Positions 54,354-63,334 of a stretch of 64,000 bases of DNA are shown here, piece by piece (the first letter of the stretch is position 1; every line of letters starts with the position of its first letter). This stretch comes from an uncultured Psychrobacter sp. (GTDB lineage Bacteria > Pseudomonadota > Gammaproteobacteria > Pseudomonadales > Moraxellaceae). The notes below the pieces were generated by a model that saw only the letters and a program-made list of their open reading frames with translations, did not search any database and was not told where the DNA came from. The DNA is taken from assembly GCF_947500265.1 (NCBI RefSeq), contig NZ_CANMRN010000001.1, positions 310,001 through 374,000 on the forward strand, written 5' to 3'. The position numbers and the translations under genes were made by a program.

Positions 54354-57256
54354 TGAGCAATAAAATTCAAGAGTTACAAAATGCGTTGGTCTCTGGTTTC
54401 ATAGATCATACGCGAGCTTCGAAGCATACTTTTAAACCAGAATTACTAGTTAATGATGGTCAAGGTAGAAAGGTTTTAACTTCAATTAATACACATTTGC
54501 AATTCTGCGATAAGTTTTGGTTCTCTGTTGCATTTGTCACCACCAGTGGTATCGCTTGTCTAAAGCAAGAGTTGATGGAACTTGAAAGAAAAGAGATTCC
54601 TGGACGTATACTTGTTTCGCAGTACCTCAATTTCACCCAACCAGAAGCATTGCGTGAACTACTGAAGTTTAAAAATTTAGATTTGCGAATTGCAACAGAT
54701 TCTAATTTCCATGCGAAAGGATATCTATTTAGCTCATCCGACATCCATCATTTAATTATTGGCAGCAGCAACCTAACAGCGAATGCTTTGACATCAAATA
54801 AAGAATGGAATTTGAAGGTAAGCTCTAGTAACTCTGGTTCTCTTTCTCAACAAGCTATACGTGAATTCATGAAAGAGTTTGACTCTGCATTGCCTGTAAC
54901 ATCCGACTTTATTGAGCGTTACGAACTAATATATCAGCAAGCCAAGGCATTCTCTCAGCAAATAAAACAAGAGTGTAGTCAGGAGTCTGAAAAATCTATT
55001 GAACCGAATAAGATGCAGCAAGAAGCACTGGGGAATCTGTCTACTTTACGTGCAGAGGGTAAAAACAAAGCGTTACTGATTTCTGCTACTGGGACCGGGA
55101 AAACGTACCTTTCTACCTTTGATGCACTGAATGTAAATCCTAAACGCTTACTGTTTATTGTTCATCGTGCCAATATAGCTAAAAAAGCTTTACAGACCTA
55201 TCAAACCATTTTTAAAAATGATAAAACGTTTGGTTTGTATAGTGGTCAAGCAATGGATTCTGAGAGTGATTATATATTCTCAACCATACAAACTCTCTCT
55301 AGAGAGAATCATTTAGCAAAGTTTGCTCCTGATACGTTTGATTATATTGTTATTGATGAAACTCATCGTGCTAGCGCCTCATCGTATCGAAAAATATTGG
55401 ATCACTTTACCCCTAAGTTTCTTTTGGGTATGACGGCAACCCCAGAGCGGACTGATGATAGTGACGTATTTGAGATTTTTGATCACAATATTGCTTATGA
55501 GATTCGCTTACAGAAAGCGCTAGAAATGGATATCTTAGCGCCGTTTCATTATTACGGTGTGACAGACCTAAGTATTGATGGCGAATCTATAGACGACGCC
55601 TCAATGCTCAATCTCCTTATCAGAGAAGATCGTGTTAAGCACATTCTTCACTATATCGATCGCTATGGTTGTGACAATGGTGATGTTCGCGGCCTTGTGT
55701 TCTGCTCTAATATTCAAGAATGCAAGGCGTTGGCTGAGATCTTTAATGTTCATGGTTTACCATCTATTGCATTGACTGGAGAGAACTCAGAAGAACAACG
55801 TGATCTTGCAATAGAACGTTTAGAATCTTGTAATCCAGTAGATAAGCTTGATTATATTTTTTCTGTTGGTATTTTTAATGAAGGAATTGATATTCCTTGT
55901 ATTAATCAGATTGTGATGCTGCGGCCAACAGAGTCGGCAATCATCTTTGTTCAGCAGCTAGGTCGAGGTTTAAGGAAGGCACAAAATAAAGACTATCTTA
56001 CCGTCATCGACTTTATTGGTAACTACAAAAATAACTTCATGGTACCTATCGCTTTATACGGTGATGAGTCCTATAACAAGGATACACTGCGTCGCTTATT
56101 AGCTAGAGAAAGTTGCTTCATTCCAGGATCGTCCACGGTAAGTTTTGACAGAGTTGCAAAAGAGCGTATCTATCAAGCGATTGATACTGCGAATCTACAA
56201 ACCAAAAAAGATCTATTAAAAGACTATAACTTACTTAAATATAAGTTAGGTTACGCACCTATGATGATGGACTTTATTCGTCATGGTTCCCGCGATCCTT
56301 TCTCGTATGTGGAATATGCAAAATCATTTTACCATTTTGCCAAGCAGCAAGAAAAAGATGCCTTACCGGCTCTAAATGATAATGAACTAAAACTAATTAG
56401 TACCTTCTCAAAAGATATTAATAACAGTAAGCGTATTGAAGAAAGCTTAGTACTGAAAGCTCTTCTTATGGGTGAAGTTATTACGATTGATGCTTTGGCG
56501 TTGATTATAGAAGAGCGATATGGTTATAAGATGAACCCTAATGTCGTGTCATCAGTGATTAACAATCTCAACTTAGGTTTTGTGACCGAAAAACATGAAA
56601 AAAAATTAAAATCTATAGGTAAAATTTATGGTTTTAACGTGGTTCAATTAGAGGAGAAGACGTTCTGTTGGCATCCTGACTTCTTAGGTTACTTGGCCAA
56701 TGATACCTTTGTACAATTTTTAATAGATAGTACGAATTATGCTATTCATCAGTACAATAAACAGTTCAAACTGTCTGACTTTGTTGATGGTTTTCAGTTG
56801 TACCGCAAGTATTTACGTAAAGATGTTTTTAGAATTTTAAATTGGGCTGAAAACCCGGTTGCCCAAAATGTTAGCGGTTATATGGTTAGTCAAGACAAAA
56901 CCAATTGCGCTATCTTTGTGAACTATCATAAATCTGAGGACATCGCAGATACCATAAATTACCAAGACGACTTTATTAATGAATCTGTATTTAGCTGGAT
57001 GTCTAAATCAAGGCGAACGTTAACTAGCCCTGAGATCGAGTTGTTCAAAGCGCATGACATAAATAACCTTCGTATTCCCTTATTCATCAAAAAAGATAAC
57101 ATTGAAGGTAAAGATTTTTATTATATGGGTGATATATCACCAAGAAATGAAAGCTTTGAGCAAACCGCTATTTCTGGCGTTTCTGTTGTAAAAATAGAGT
57201 TTGATATGCATACAGAGGTTCGAGGTGATATCTATAATTATCTAATTGATGAGTAG
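54353..57256 (+). CDS. PLD-nuclease / DEAD-box helicase with DUF3427-type C-terminus
   Basis: A 967-residue protein. The N-terminal phospholipase-D-like nuclease domain has NFHAKGYLFSSSDIHHLIIG followed by SSNLT (HxK...SSN, about 116-142). A superfamily 2 helicase follows with ISATGTGKTYLST (about 243), DETHRA (about 335), GMTATPERTDD and QQLGRGLRKAQNKDYLTVID (about 533). The last ~400 residues fit DUF3427. This architecture is usual in defence islands. It starts by translational coupling with the Nudix gene and is followed by a strong terminator. Confidence 0.9.
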   Translation: MSNKIQELQNALVSGFIDHTRASKHTFKPELLVNDGQGRKVLTSINTHLQFCDKFWFSVAFVTTSGIACLKQELMELERKEIPGRILVSQYLNFTQPEALRELLKFKNLDLRIATDSNFHAKGYLFSSSDIHHLIIGSSNLTANALTSNKEWNLKVSSSNSGSLSQQAIREFMKEFDSALPVTSDFIERYELIYQQAKAFSQQIKQECSQESEKSIEPNKMQQEALGNLSTLRAEGKNKALLISATGTGKTYLSTFDALNVNPKRLLFIVHRANIAKKALQTYQTIFKNDKTFGLYSGQAMDSESDYIFSTIQTLSRENHLAKFAPDTFDYIVIDETHRASASSYRKILDHFTPKFLLGMTATPERTDDSDVFEIFDHNIAYEIRLQKALEMDILAPFHYYGVTDLSIDGESIDDASMLNLLIREDRVKHILHYIDRYGCDNGDVRGLVFCSNIQECKALAEIFNVHGLPSIALTGENSEEQRDLAIERLESCNPVDKLDYIFSVGIFNEGIDIPCINQIVMLRPTESAIIFVQQLGRGLRKAQNKDYLTVIDFIGNYKNNFMVPIALYGDESYNKDTLRRLLARESCFIPGSSTVSFDRVAKERIYQAIDTANLQTKKDLLKDYNLLKYKLGYAPMMMDFIRHGSRDPFSYVEYAKSFYHFAKQQEKDALPALNDNELKLISTFSKDINNSKRIEESLVLKALLMGEVITIDALALIIEERYGYKMNPNVVSSVINNLNLGFVTEKHEKKLKSIGKIYGFNVVQLEEKTFCWHPDFLGYLANDTFVQFLIDSTNYAIHQYNKQFKLSDFVDGFQLYRKYLRKDVFRILNWAENPVAQNVSGYMVSQDKTNCAIFVNYHKSEDIADTINYQDDFINESVFSWMSKSRRTLTSPEIELFKAHDINNLRIPLFIKKDNIEGKDFYYMGDISPRNESFEQTAISGVSVVKIEFDMHTEVRGDIYNYLIDE

Positions 57257-57305
57257 AAAAATTAAGTGCTATCGTTTGAGATTTTTGATGGTTTTGAATA
57301 GTTAT

Positions 57306-57356
57306 TCTAGTCTGCTAAGCCTATTCTACAATAAGCTTAGCAGACTAGATTTTTTT
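57306..57356 (+). terminator. Rho-independent terminator of the Nudix-helicase unit
   Basis: A 15-bp perfect stem (57306-57320 with 57335-57349) with a 14-base loop is followed by a run of seven T. It lies 50 bases after the helicase stop codon. Confidence 0.9.
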
Positions 57357-57381
57357 AGTGATAACGAGTGTATAAGTGATT

Positions 57382-57645
57382 TTATACTAACCCTAACGCC
57401 TGCTCACATGCTTCAGCTAAATAAGGATCAACCGTATCCTGTTTCAGTAGCCACTTTAGATATCCAGCTCCATCCGAATGAGTAGCTAAATCTGCAATAG
57501 CCTCACCCTTATATTTCCCAAAACTTAAATGCGTGGGTATACGAGCCATTTGGCTAAACCCATATAAGCTCTCTACATCGTTTATTTCATGACCTTGACT
57601 ATTCGCCAAATCAATCAGACTACCAAGTACTAGCTGAGTGCTCAT
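57382..57645 (-). pseudogene. C-terminal remnant of an ExoX-like 3'-5' exonuclease
   Basis: 87 residues that match only the tail of ExoX/RNase-T-type exonucleases: TQLVLGSLIDLA, LYGFSQMARIPTHLSFGKYK followed by GE, and YLKWLLKQDTVDPYLAEACE. The DEDD catalytic part should precede it, but the upstream frame has a stop five codons before the ATG and no exonuclease motif. It is most likely a 5'-truncated leftover. A free-standing small protein is possible. Confidence 0.6.
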
Positions 57646-57725
57646 ATCGACAAACTACAAACTTATAAAAATCATCTTGAAAACAAGCTATATTAATCAG
57701 TAATGGATGAAGATAAAACAATAGT

Positions 57726-58243
57726 ATGAAAAAACTGATGTTTCTTTTATGTTAGTGCTGGTTGGTTATGGTTTTAAACCTGAAAAAAGTGTTGAAAAAT
57801 AAAGCTTGCCGATGTCAACGCTTGAAGTTACTCCAGAACTTTCTGAAATTAATCTGTCTCTAAGTGAAGCGAAAAAACTTGCTACAGAAAATTAATGATG
57901 ACGAACGGGCTATACGCGAAGTATATAAATAAAAAGATACTGCCTCGTCAAAACGATCTAGTACGGTGATGCTCGCTTATATTAATTCTGACCCAAAAGA
58001 TATGTTCGATACCTACTGGATAGTTTTGGATGCTTTAGGTCTTTATGTAAAATTCGATACAGCATTGAGAAGCTTGAAACTCTACATTGGTGAGTTGACA
58101 ATATATTTAGATAAAGGCGCTGCCTCTCTACAGAATATTGCAAAAAAGAAAAGTAGGATTCTATAAAGTCTAAGACTCAGTACGTAGAACGCGTTAATAT
58201 GAGTTACGAGAAAGCTAAACAAGCTGATGAGAAAGAATCATGA
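57726..58243 (+). pseudogene. decayed lipoprotein-like gene
   Basis: Reading across frames gives a plausible single ancestor. MKKLMFLL continues after a frameshift as LVLVGYGFKPEKSVEK, a lipoprotein signal whose lipobox Cys has become Tyr. After a stop come STLEVTPELSEINLSLSEAK, DDERAIREVYK, the open stretch MLAYINSDPKDMFDTYWIVL onward to 58163, and finally YVERVNMSYEKAKQADEKES, which stops at 58243. At least four lesions separate these parts. The last codons overlap the start of the next gene (ATGA), so the two once formed an operon. Confidence 0.6.
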
Positions 58244-58816
58244 GTCAGAAACAATTAACGAGTAAGCAAGAATTAAAGGTTTTGCAAGATGAGTTAGACC
58301 GTATACTTGACAGTGATCCTAGCGAGAAGTTTTATTATCAATATCAACAGTTAAAGCCTCACCTTGACGCACTTGAACGCGAAGTTGCTAATCACAGTAA
58401 TTTAGCAAACAAGAAAGACCATGAGTGGATGAAGTGGCTTATTGTGATAGCAGCTGGTGTTTTTTCAGTTATTGTTACTCAAGTATCTAAAATGCCGTCA
58501 CTATCATTAGATTAGCTACTTTTATTAAAAATCGCTATATCGGCAAATGCACTGGGTATCGTATCTGGTGCTATTTACCTATATACAGACGTAATAAATG
58601 CTAAAGATTTGGGCTATAAACTACAGGTGCAAAGATACTATTTGCTATTGAAAGGTAAAAAAAATATACGAAAGTTCGATAAATTCTGAGAAGTTATGGT
58701 TCACTAAAAAAGCTAGAAATCTTAGTCTATTTTGTTTTCTAGCTGTTATAGTGATTTGGGTGTGGTTCGTATGGCAAATGCAAACAGATGTTAGCCTTAT
58801 AGTAAGTAATCCCTAA
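58240..58816 (+). pseudogene. membrane protein gene with nonsense and frameshift mutations
   Basis: ATG 58240 opens a 91-residue frame that ends in a membrane segment (WLIVIAAGVFSVIVTQVSKM) at TAG 58513. The same frame continues past the stop with LLLLKIAISANALGIVSGAI followed by YLY and KDLGYKLQVQRYYLLLKG. After a one-base shift it continues with LWFTKKARNLSLFCFLAVIV and IWVWFVWQM to a stop at 58816. The ancestor would be a ~190-residue protein with three or more membrane segments. The short 91-residue product could still be made. Family unknown. Confidence 0.6.
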
Positions 58817-58865
58817 CCTACTATAAAATCGTAAAACACCTATATCTTAATGCTGGAGAGTTAGA

Positions 58866-59186
58866 ATGTGTACTGAAAAAGAGAGAGTAATAAAAAAAGC
58901 TCAAATGATTAGAAATGAGTGTTCTAAGAGCACTATGCCTTCACTACAACTGTGTAATTTTTTGGCACTTTATCTAGACAATGATGAAATGCCGATTGAA
59001 ATAAAGGGCATCGATATAAACTTTAAGTATTTTTATATTGTAAAGACTGATAAACAGCGGCTATTACAAATACCTCAAGGTTCTGATCTCAACGAGTTGA
59101 CGGATGGCAATTTACAAGAACGTGAACTAGCAAAATTGCGAGAAGATTGCAAAGCTGTTCAAGTAGAAATCGTTCAACTAAGTTAG
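58866..59186 (+). CDS. hypothetical protein, 106 aa
   Basis: A soluble protein, MCTEKERVIKKAQMIRNECS at the start and a charged C-terminal helix (LQERELAKLREDCKAVQVEI). GGAGAG lies about 7 bases before the ATG. No known motif. It follows the decayed membrane genes and may be the last intact member of that set. Confidence 0.55.
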   Translation: MCTEKERVIKKAQMIRNECSKSTMPSLQLCNFLALYLDNDEMPIEIKGIDINFKYFYIVKTDKQRLLQIPQGSDLNELTDGNLQERELAKLREDCKAVQVEIVQLS

Positions 59187-59501
59187 CTACTATCTCAAAA
59201 ACCCTTAGTAACCTCCCACGAAATTAAAAAACGTCTGTTTTTTATAACCTGTTAGCAAACACGCTAATAATTTCTTTATATTTATTAAACAAGAAAAGTC
59301 AAAGCCTTCGATGACTTTTTGGTTGTCTGTGTAGCAGGATGATAAGGTCCTTACCCAAACTATGGTAGACGGTGCTAATGCCCTAAATTCTGCCATCATC
59401 CAAATCAATTACTGGCAACGAAAAGTCTTTATTAATAATAGAAGGTCCCTTTATAATTAACTGAATATATAATTCTAATAAACTAACTCATGTGATAATA
59501 A
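59187..59501. other. intergenic before the deaminase-HAM1-SIR2 trio
   Basis: 315 bases. Around 59350-59450 the plus strand reads TMVDGANALNSAIIQINYW without a start, perhaps a gene scrap of unknown origin. The promoter of the trio should lie in the last 100 AT-rich bases. Confidence 0.4.
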
Positions 59502-60479
59502 ATGAATTTAGACAGCATAAGAAAAATGAATAAAGGCGAACTACATGTTCATCTTAACGGTTTGGTAAGTACTGAAACTATAAAAAAAATAGTCCAGAGT
59601 GAGTCATGTGAAATACCAAAAAACTTTGACGTAAGTGTAGATTTAAATGTCTTAAGGCCTGCACAATCCCTTGTAGACTACTTGTTGCCTTGGCAAGTGC
59701 TCAGACTGATACCAAAAAACAGAGGAAATCTTAGAATTATTGTAGAAAGCGCATTTGAGAACCTGAAAGCTGATAGTGTTTCTTTCGTCGAAATCCGAAA
59801 TAGCGTAATTTATTTAGCTTCTCTTAATAATATTTCTGTAGATAACGCTCTGTTTTGGCTTATAGAAGAAATAGAGGGGGCCTCACATAAATATCAGATT
59901 AGAGCAGGTTTAATTCTAACAGTCTCTAGAGGTATACATACTAATGAACATCTTAAGATATTACTTCAAGCATATAAAAATCTTGGTTTTCCCAAATGTG
60001 TTATAGGACTTGATCTTGCAGGTAACGAAGATATTGACCCTCCGAAAGAGACAGCCCAATCGTTCATGAAAGCTAAATCTGAATATGGTCTTAAAATTAC
60101 TATCCATGCTGGAGAAACAGGCAATTACGAAAATATTAGGAAAGCTATTATAGAGTTTGGTGCAGATCGGATTGGACATGGAACGGCAGCATCGAAATCG
60201 GATGAGGTTATGGGGTTACTCAAAGATAGAGATATATGTCTTGAGGTGTGCCCTATTAGCAACAGACTTACCAAAGCAGTTGGTGAATATGAAGATCATC
60301 CTGTCAAAATTTTTATTGCTAATGATGTGCCCTTCGTGATTTGCTCTGACAATCCAGCAATTCATGCTTCTTCTCTTAGTTTTGATTATTACAGATTCCT
60401 ATGTGAAACGAATAGTGAACAACATCTAAAAGATATGTATTTACATCAGAAAAAATATAGCTTTTTAGAGAGAATATAA
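59502..60479 (+). CDS. komA: adenosine-deaminase family protein (Kongming KomA-like)
   Basis: A 325-residue metal-dependent deaminase. The zinc and catalytic residues are in place: H15 and H17 in [10 protein letters not shown]202 and E205 in TIHAGE, H226 in DRIGHG, and D283 in CSDNPA. Classical adenosine deaminase has SDDP at the last site, so the substrate-contacting second Asp is Asn here. The gene overlaps the HAM1-like gene by one base (TAATG). In the Kongming anti-phage system, as I recall it, the deaminase turns dAMP into dIMP, which a phage kinase lifts to dITP. Family membership is clear; the system assignment rests on the three-gene architecture, and the symbols of the trio follow memory of that description. 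Confidence 0.85.
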   Translation: MNLDSIRKMNKGELHVHLNGLVSTETIKKIVQSESCEIPKNFDVSVDLNVLRPAQSLVDYLLPWQVLRLIPKNRGNLRIIVESAFENLKADSVSFVEIRNSVIYLASLNNISVDNALFWLIEEIEGASHKYQIRAGLILTVSRGIHTNEHLKILLQAYKNLGFPKCVIGLDLAGNEDIDPPKETAQSFMKAKSEYGLKITIHAGETGNYENIRKAIIEFGADRIGHGTAASKSDEVMGLLKDRDICLEVCPISNRLTKAVGEYEDHPVKIFIANDVPFVICSDNPAIHASSLSFDYYRFLCETNSEQHLKDMYLHQKKYSFLERI

Positions 60480-61033
60480 TGAAAATTCGATTCCTTACCA
60501 AGAATGATTACAAAGCAGCTGAAGTCAGTAAGATCCTCATGGAAACAGGGTTTGAAGTTATAGCCGCTAAGCATGTGATTAACGAGATTCAAACTGAAGA
60601 CGTTAACATGCTTGTTAGAGATAAAGTCTTAAAAGCTTTTAAAATAGTTGGGCGTCCGGTTTTTGTTGAACATACAGGATTATATATAGAGAGTTTAAAT
60701 GGATTTCCTGGAGGTTTAACTCAAATATTTTGGGATCAATTGCAAGCAGAGAAATTTTCTGAGCTTTTTGGTTCTAGTGGAGATAATAGACTAATAGCAA
60801 AAACAGTTATTGGCTATTGTGACTCTATGAAAATACATATGTTTGAAGGTGATATAAGAGGGACGGTTGCTGATAAACCAAGGGGAAACCGTGATTTCCA
60901 ATGGGATTGTATTTTTATTCCAGAAGGAGAGACGGAGACGTTTGCAGAAATGGGTTCGCGCAAAAATGACATTTCAATGAGAAAAATTGCGTTTGATAAA
61001 TTTAAATCATTTTTGAAGGAATCTAAAAAATAA
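60479..61033 (+). CDS. komB: HAM1/ITPase-like protein lacking the catalytic Asp (Kongming KomB-like sensor)
   Basis: A 184-residue protein of the Ham1/RdgB/ITPA fold: [16 protein letters not shown] at the start, LNGFPGG, the inosine-binding FQWDCIF (F140, W142, D143, F146) and KNDISMR (K162, S166, R168). The catalytic Asp of ITPA (VEDT) is replaced by His65 in VFVEHTGLY. The protein should therefore bind deaminated purine nucleotides but hydrolyse them poorly or not at all. That is what a dITP sensor needs. It is coupled on both sides by one-base TAATG overlaps to the deaminase and SIR2 genes. Confidence 0.85.
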   Translation: MKIRFLTKNDYKAAEVSKILMETGFEVIAAKHVINEIQTEDVNMLVRDKVLKAFKIVGRPVFVEHTGLYIESLNGFPGGLTQIFWDQLQAEKFSELFGSSGDNRLIAKTVIGYCDSMKIHMFEGDIRGTVADKPRGNRDFQWDCIFIPEGETETFAEMGSRKNDISMRKIAFDKFKSFLKESKK

Positions 61034-61830
61034 TGAAACAACTTCTATCATCCTTTGAACAAGGTAATGTAATACTATTCGTTGGAGCAGGTGTTTCAAT
61101 GAACTTAGGCTTGCCTTCATGGAAAGCATTGATTGATAAAATCGCTGAAGAATTGGATTATGATCCTGAGATATATCAAACTTTTGGAAATAACGAAGCC
61201 TTAGCGGAATACTATAAACTGAAAAAAGGTAAAATTGGGCCATTAAGAAGTTGGATGGATATAAGTTGGCATGCAGACAGCATTGATATCTCCACATCAA
61301 AAATCCATGAGTATATTGCAAAAGCCAATTTCCCTATCATCTATACAACAAATTTTGATCGCTGGATAGAGAAATCATTGAGTCATTATAAAATGCCATA
61401 TACTAAAATAATTTCTGTATCCGACCTAACTACAGTAGATAATAACAGTACTCAGGTCATCAAATTTCACGGTGACTTCGATGATGATAGTTCGATAGTA
61501 CTAGGTGAAACAAGTTATTTTGAACGTCTAGAGTTTGAGACGCCTTTAGACATAAAGCTACGCGCAGACGTTTTAGGTAAGTCAGTTTTATTTATTGGAT
61601 ATAGCCTAGATGATATCAACTTAAGGTTTCTTTTCTATAAATTAGCTAAGTTGTGGAAGAATAGTTCTAACGAAAATTCACAGCCGAAGTCATATATTTT
61701 CTCTCCTAGACCTAACCCTATCCAAGAGACAATACTCGAACAATGGGGAATAGAGGTTATTTCTTCAGAAACCGAAAACTTAGGTTACGCACTTGAAGAG
61801 TTCCTTGGTAATTTCCAGTCAACAAAGTAA
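61033..61830 (+). CDS. komC: SIR2-family NADase effector (Kongming KomC-like)
   Basis: A 265-residue SIR2 domain protein. [13 protein letters not shown] (18-30) is the NAD-binding loop, TTNFD (105-109) is the conserved Asn-Asp motif, and KFHGDF carries the catalytic His146. [13 protein letters not shown] near the C-terminus is the motif common to SIR2 proteins of defence systems. SIR2 effectors deplete NAD+ to abort phage infection. Here the enzyme would be switched on by the neighbouring HAM1-like protein. The start overlaps the HAM1-like stop by one base. Confidence 0.88.
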   Translation: MKQLLSSFEQGNVILFVGAGVSMNLGLPSWKALIDKIAEELDYDPEIYQTFGNNEALAEYYKLKKGKIGPLRSWMDISWHADSIDISTSKIHEYIAKANFPIIYTTNFDRWIEKSLSHYKMPYTKIISVSDLTTVDNNSTQVIKFHGDFDDDSSIVLGETSYFERLEFETPLDIKLRADVLGKSVLFIGYSLDDINLRFLFYKLAKLWKNSSNENSQPKSYIFSPRPNPIQETILEQWGIEVISSETENLGYALEEFLGNFQSTK

Positions 61831-62422
61831 TATTTGATTAATCGCTTCTTTTGATTGCCTCGGCTACTACTAAAAACAATTCATCCGTTACATCACAAAT
61901 CATAGATGCTTCACCTGTCATCGCCCAAAAAATATCGCAGAAAAGCTCTATAACTATAAGTAGGTGTTCCGCTACTAAGCGAATATTTATGATTTTTCCT
62001 GGTATATGTAACCCTTTGGTATTATGTGAAAAATATAACGATATTTGGTAATCCTCCCAATCATAAGACACTTATTAAAGAGTATTAAGCTGCCTGTTTT
62101 CTAACTGAGAAGCATTAGAAAACTACATAGTAATCTCAGCTTTGCCAGTAAAAATCTTATATTTTGTCTTACGTTGAAGCAAAGTTTTGGTAGTAGCTCA
62201 TAAATCAGAAAAGACACAATATAATCGTTGTGTCTTTTCTGATTTATGCCTACATATTTTAAATAAAGCCATTATTGTTGTGGCAGTTTCAATCGCTTTT
62301 ACCTGTTATTTAATCTTCATCGATGTACGTAAAATTAAATGATCTTATATCTCAACCTAGAAAATAAAATTACAGGTTGTTCGCTATACTAGGCTTCATG
62401 ATAAACATATGGGCTTACCATC
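61831..62422. other. intergenic after the SIR2 gene
   Basis: About 590 bases. A minus-strand frame of 77 codons (61838-62071) would start with GTG and lacks a ribosome-binding site; it could be a small gene but I do not support it. The region contains the long inverted repeat at 62200-62247. The promoter of the phosphatase gene should lie between that repeat and 62423. Confidence 0.45.
62200..62247. repeat. perfect 20-bp inverted repeat with 8-base loop
   Basis: Bases 62200-62219 are the exact reverse complement of 62228-62247. The arm begins ATAAATCAGAAAAG. There is a TTTTCT inside the right arm but no T run after it, so termination is possible but not textbook. It marks the border between the SIR2 unit and the phosphatase unit. 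Confidence 0.7.
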
Positions 62423-63280
62423 ATGATTGCTTCTTCAAATAATTGTCTTTCAAAAGAAATCCCCTCTATCGCACAAGCTTGTGCAGTTACTTTCTTAGGT
62501 AATGCCAGTAATAAATTGCAGCAAGATGCTTTTTTCTTTTTAGGCAATTGGTATCAAGAAGACTTAGGGATGATGGCAGTGACTCCAGTTGTAGTGCCCT
62601 TCTGCTTGGCAGTGTCTGATGGCGTGGCAAGCTCTAATCACTCACAGCACTGCTCAAAGGCAGTGGTAAAAGCAATCAGACGGTTATGGAACGATCAGAA
62701 GAGTATTTCTTCAGATAGTATTCATCAGCTGATTAATGAAGCTAAACACTTATCTAAGCGTCATGGTGCTGCGGCAACCCTCGCGATGATTGCCTGTGAG
62801 TTAAATGATGATGGAACCATAAAAGCAACGATAACGCATGTGGGTGACAGTCGCGTTTATCGGCTATCCAAAGGCGCATCACAGTGGCAGTGCCTGACTC
62901 GAGATCATAATCTATTGAATGAGCTCATTGACCAGCAAGCACAAGAGCAGGGTCGGCAAGCGGAGTTTGCAGACTATAACCGAGAGGGTATGGCGGGGAG
63001 TCTGTATAGCATTACTGAATGCTTTGCATTGACGGCTGATAACAGTTACTTAAGTGGTGAAGTGCCAGAAGACAGCTCTTGCAAGATTGATATTAATAGC
63101 GGAGATTGTATCGTGGTTTGTACGGATGCCATTCATGACTTAGTGCTGAGTCATGAATGGCAACTTATCAGTGCTAAAACGGATTTACAAGCTTGGCTAA
63201 TCAATCTCAAGAATCAAGTTTATGAATCTGATGGCAATGCTTATGACAATGGCACCGCGATTTTGGTTCGTTTTGATTGA
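62423..63280 (+). CDS. PP2C-family serine/threonine phosphatase
   Basis: A 285-residue PP2C domain: QDAFFFLGNW (metal Asp region), FCLAVSDGVASSNHS (metal Asp-Gly), HGAAATLAMIACEL, THVGDSRVYRL, CTDAIHDLV and AYDNGTAILVRF with the final metal Asp. Stand-alone bacterial PP2C proteins dephosphorylate Ser/Thr or signalling partners. A WYL regulator follows 55 bases downstream and a defence island precedes it, so a signalling role in a further defence module beyond the window is possible. Confidence 0.87.
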   Translation: MIASSNNCLSKEIPSIAQACAVTFLGNASNKLQQDAFFFLGNWYQEDLGMMAVTPVVVPFCLAVSDGVASSNHSQHCSKAVVKAIRRLWNDQKSISSDSIHQLINEAKHLSKRHGAAATLAMIACELNDDGTIKATITHVGDSRVYRLSKGASQWQCLTRDHNLLNELIDQQAQEQGRQAEFADYNREGMAGSLYSITECFALTADNSYLSGEVPEDSSCKIDINSGDCIVVCTDAIHDLVLSHEWQLISAKTDLQAWLINLKNQVYESDGNAYDNGTAILVRFD

Positions 63281-63334
63281 ACATTTATGTTAATGATGAG
63301 TTGATTATTCCATCAGTCTAATAGAGAAGCTACT

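Noticed and set aside
57246..57485. 79-codon frame after the helicase gene
   Set aside because: It crosses the 15-bp terminator stem and is explained by that palindrome.
59502..61830. RADAR (RdrA/RdrB) defence system
   Set aside because: RADAR pairs a very large deaminase with a large ATPase. Here the deaminase is short and its partners are HAM1 and SIR2 proteins, so Kongming fits better.
61838..62071. 77-codon minus-strand frame behind the SIR2 gene
   Set aside because: It would start with GTG, no Shine-Dalgarno sequence is visible, and no family is recognised; not enough to call a gene.
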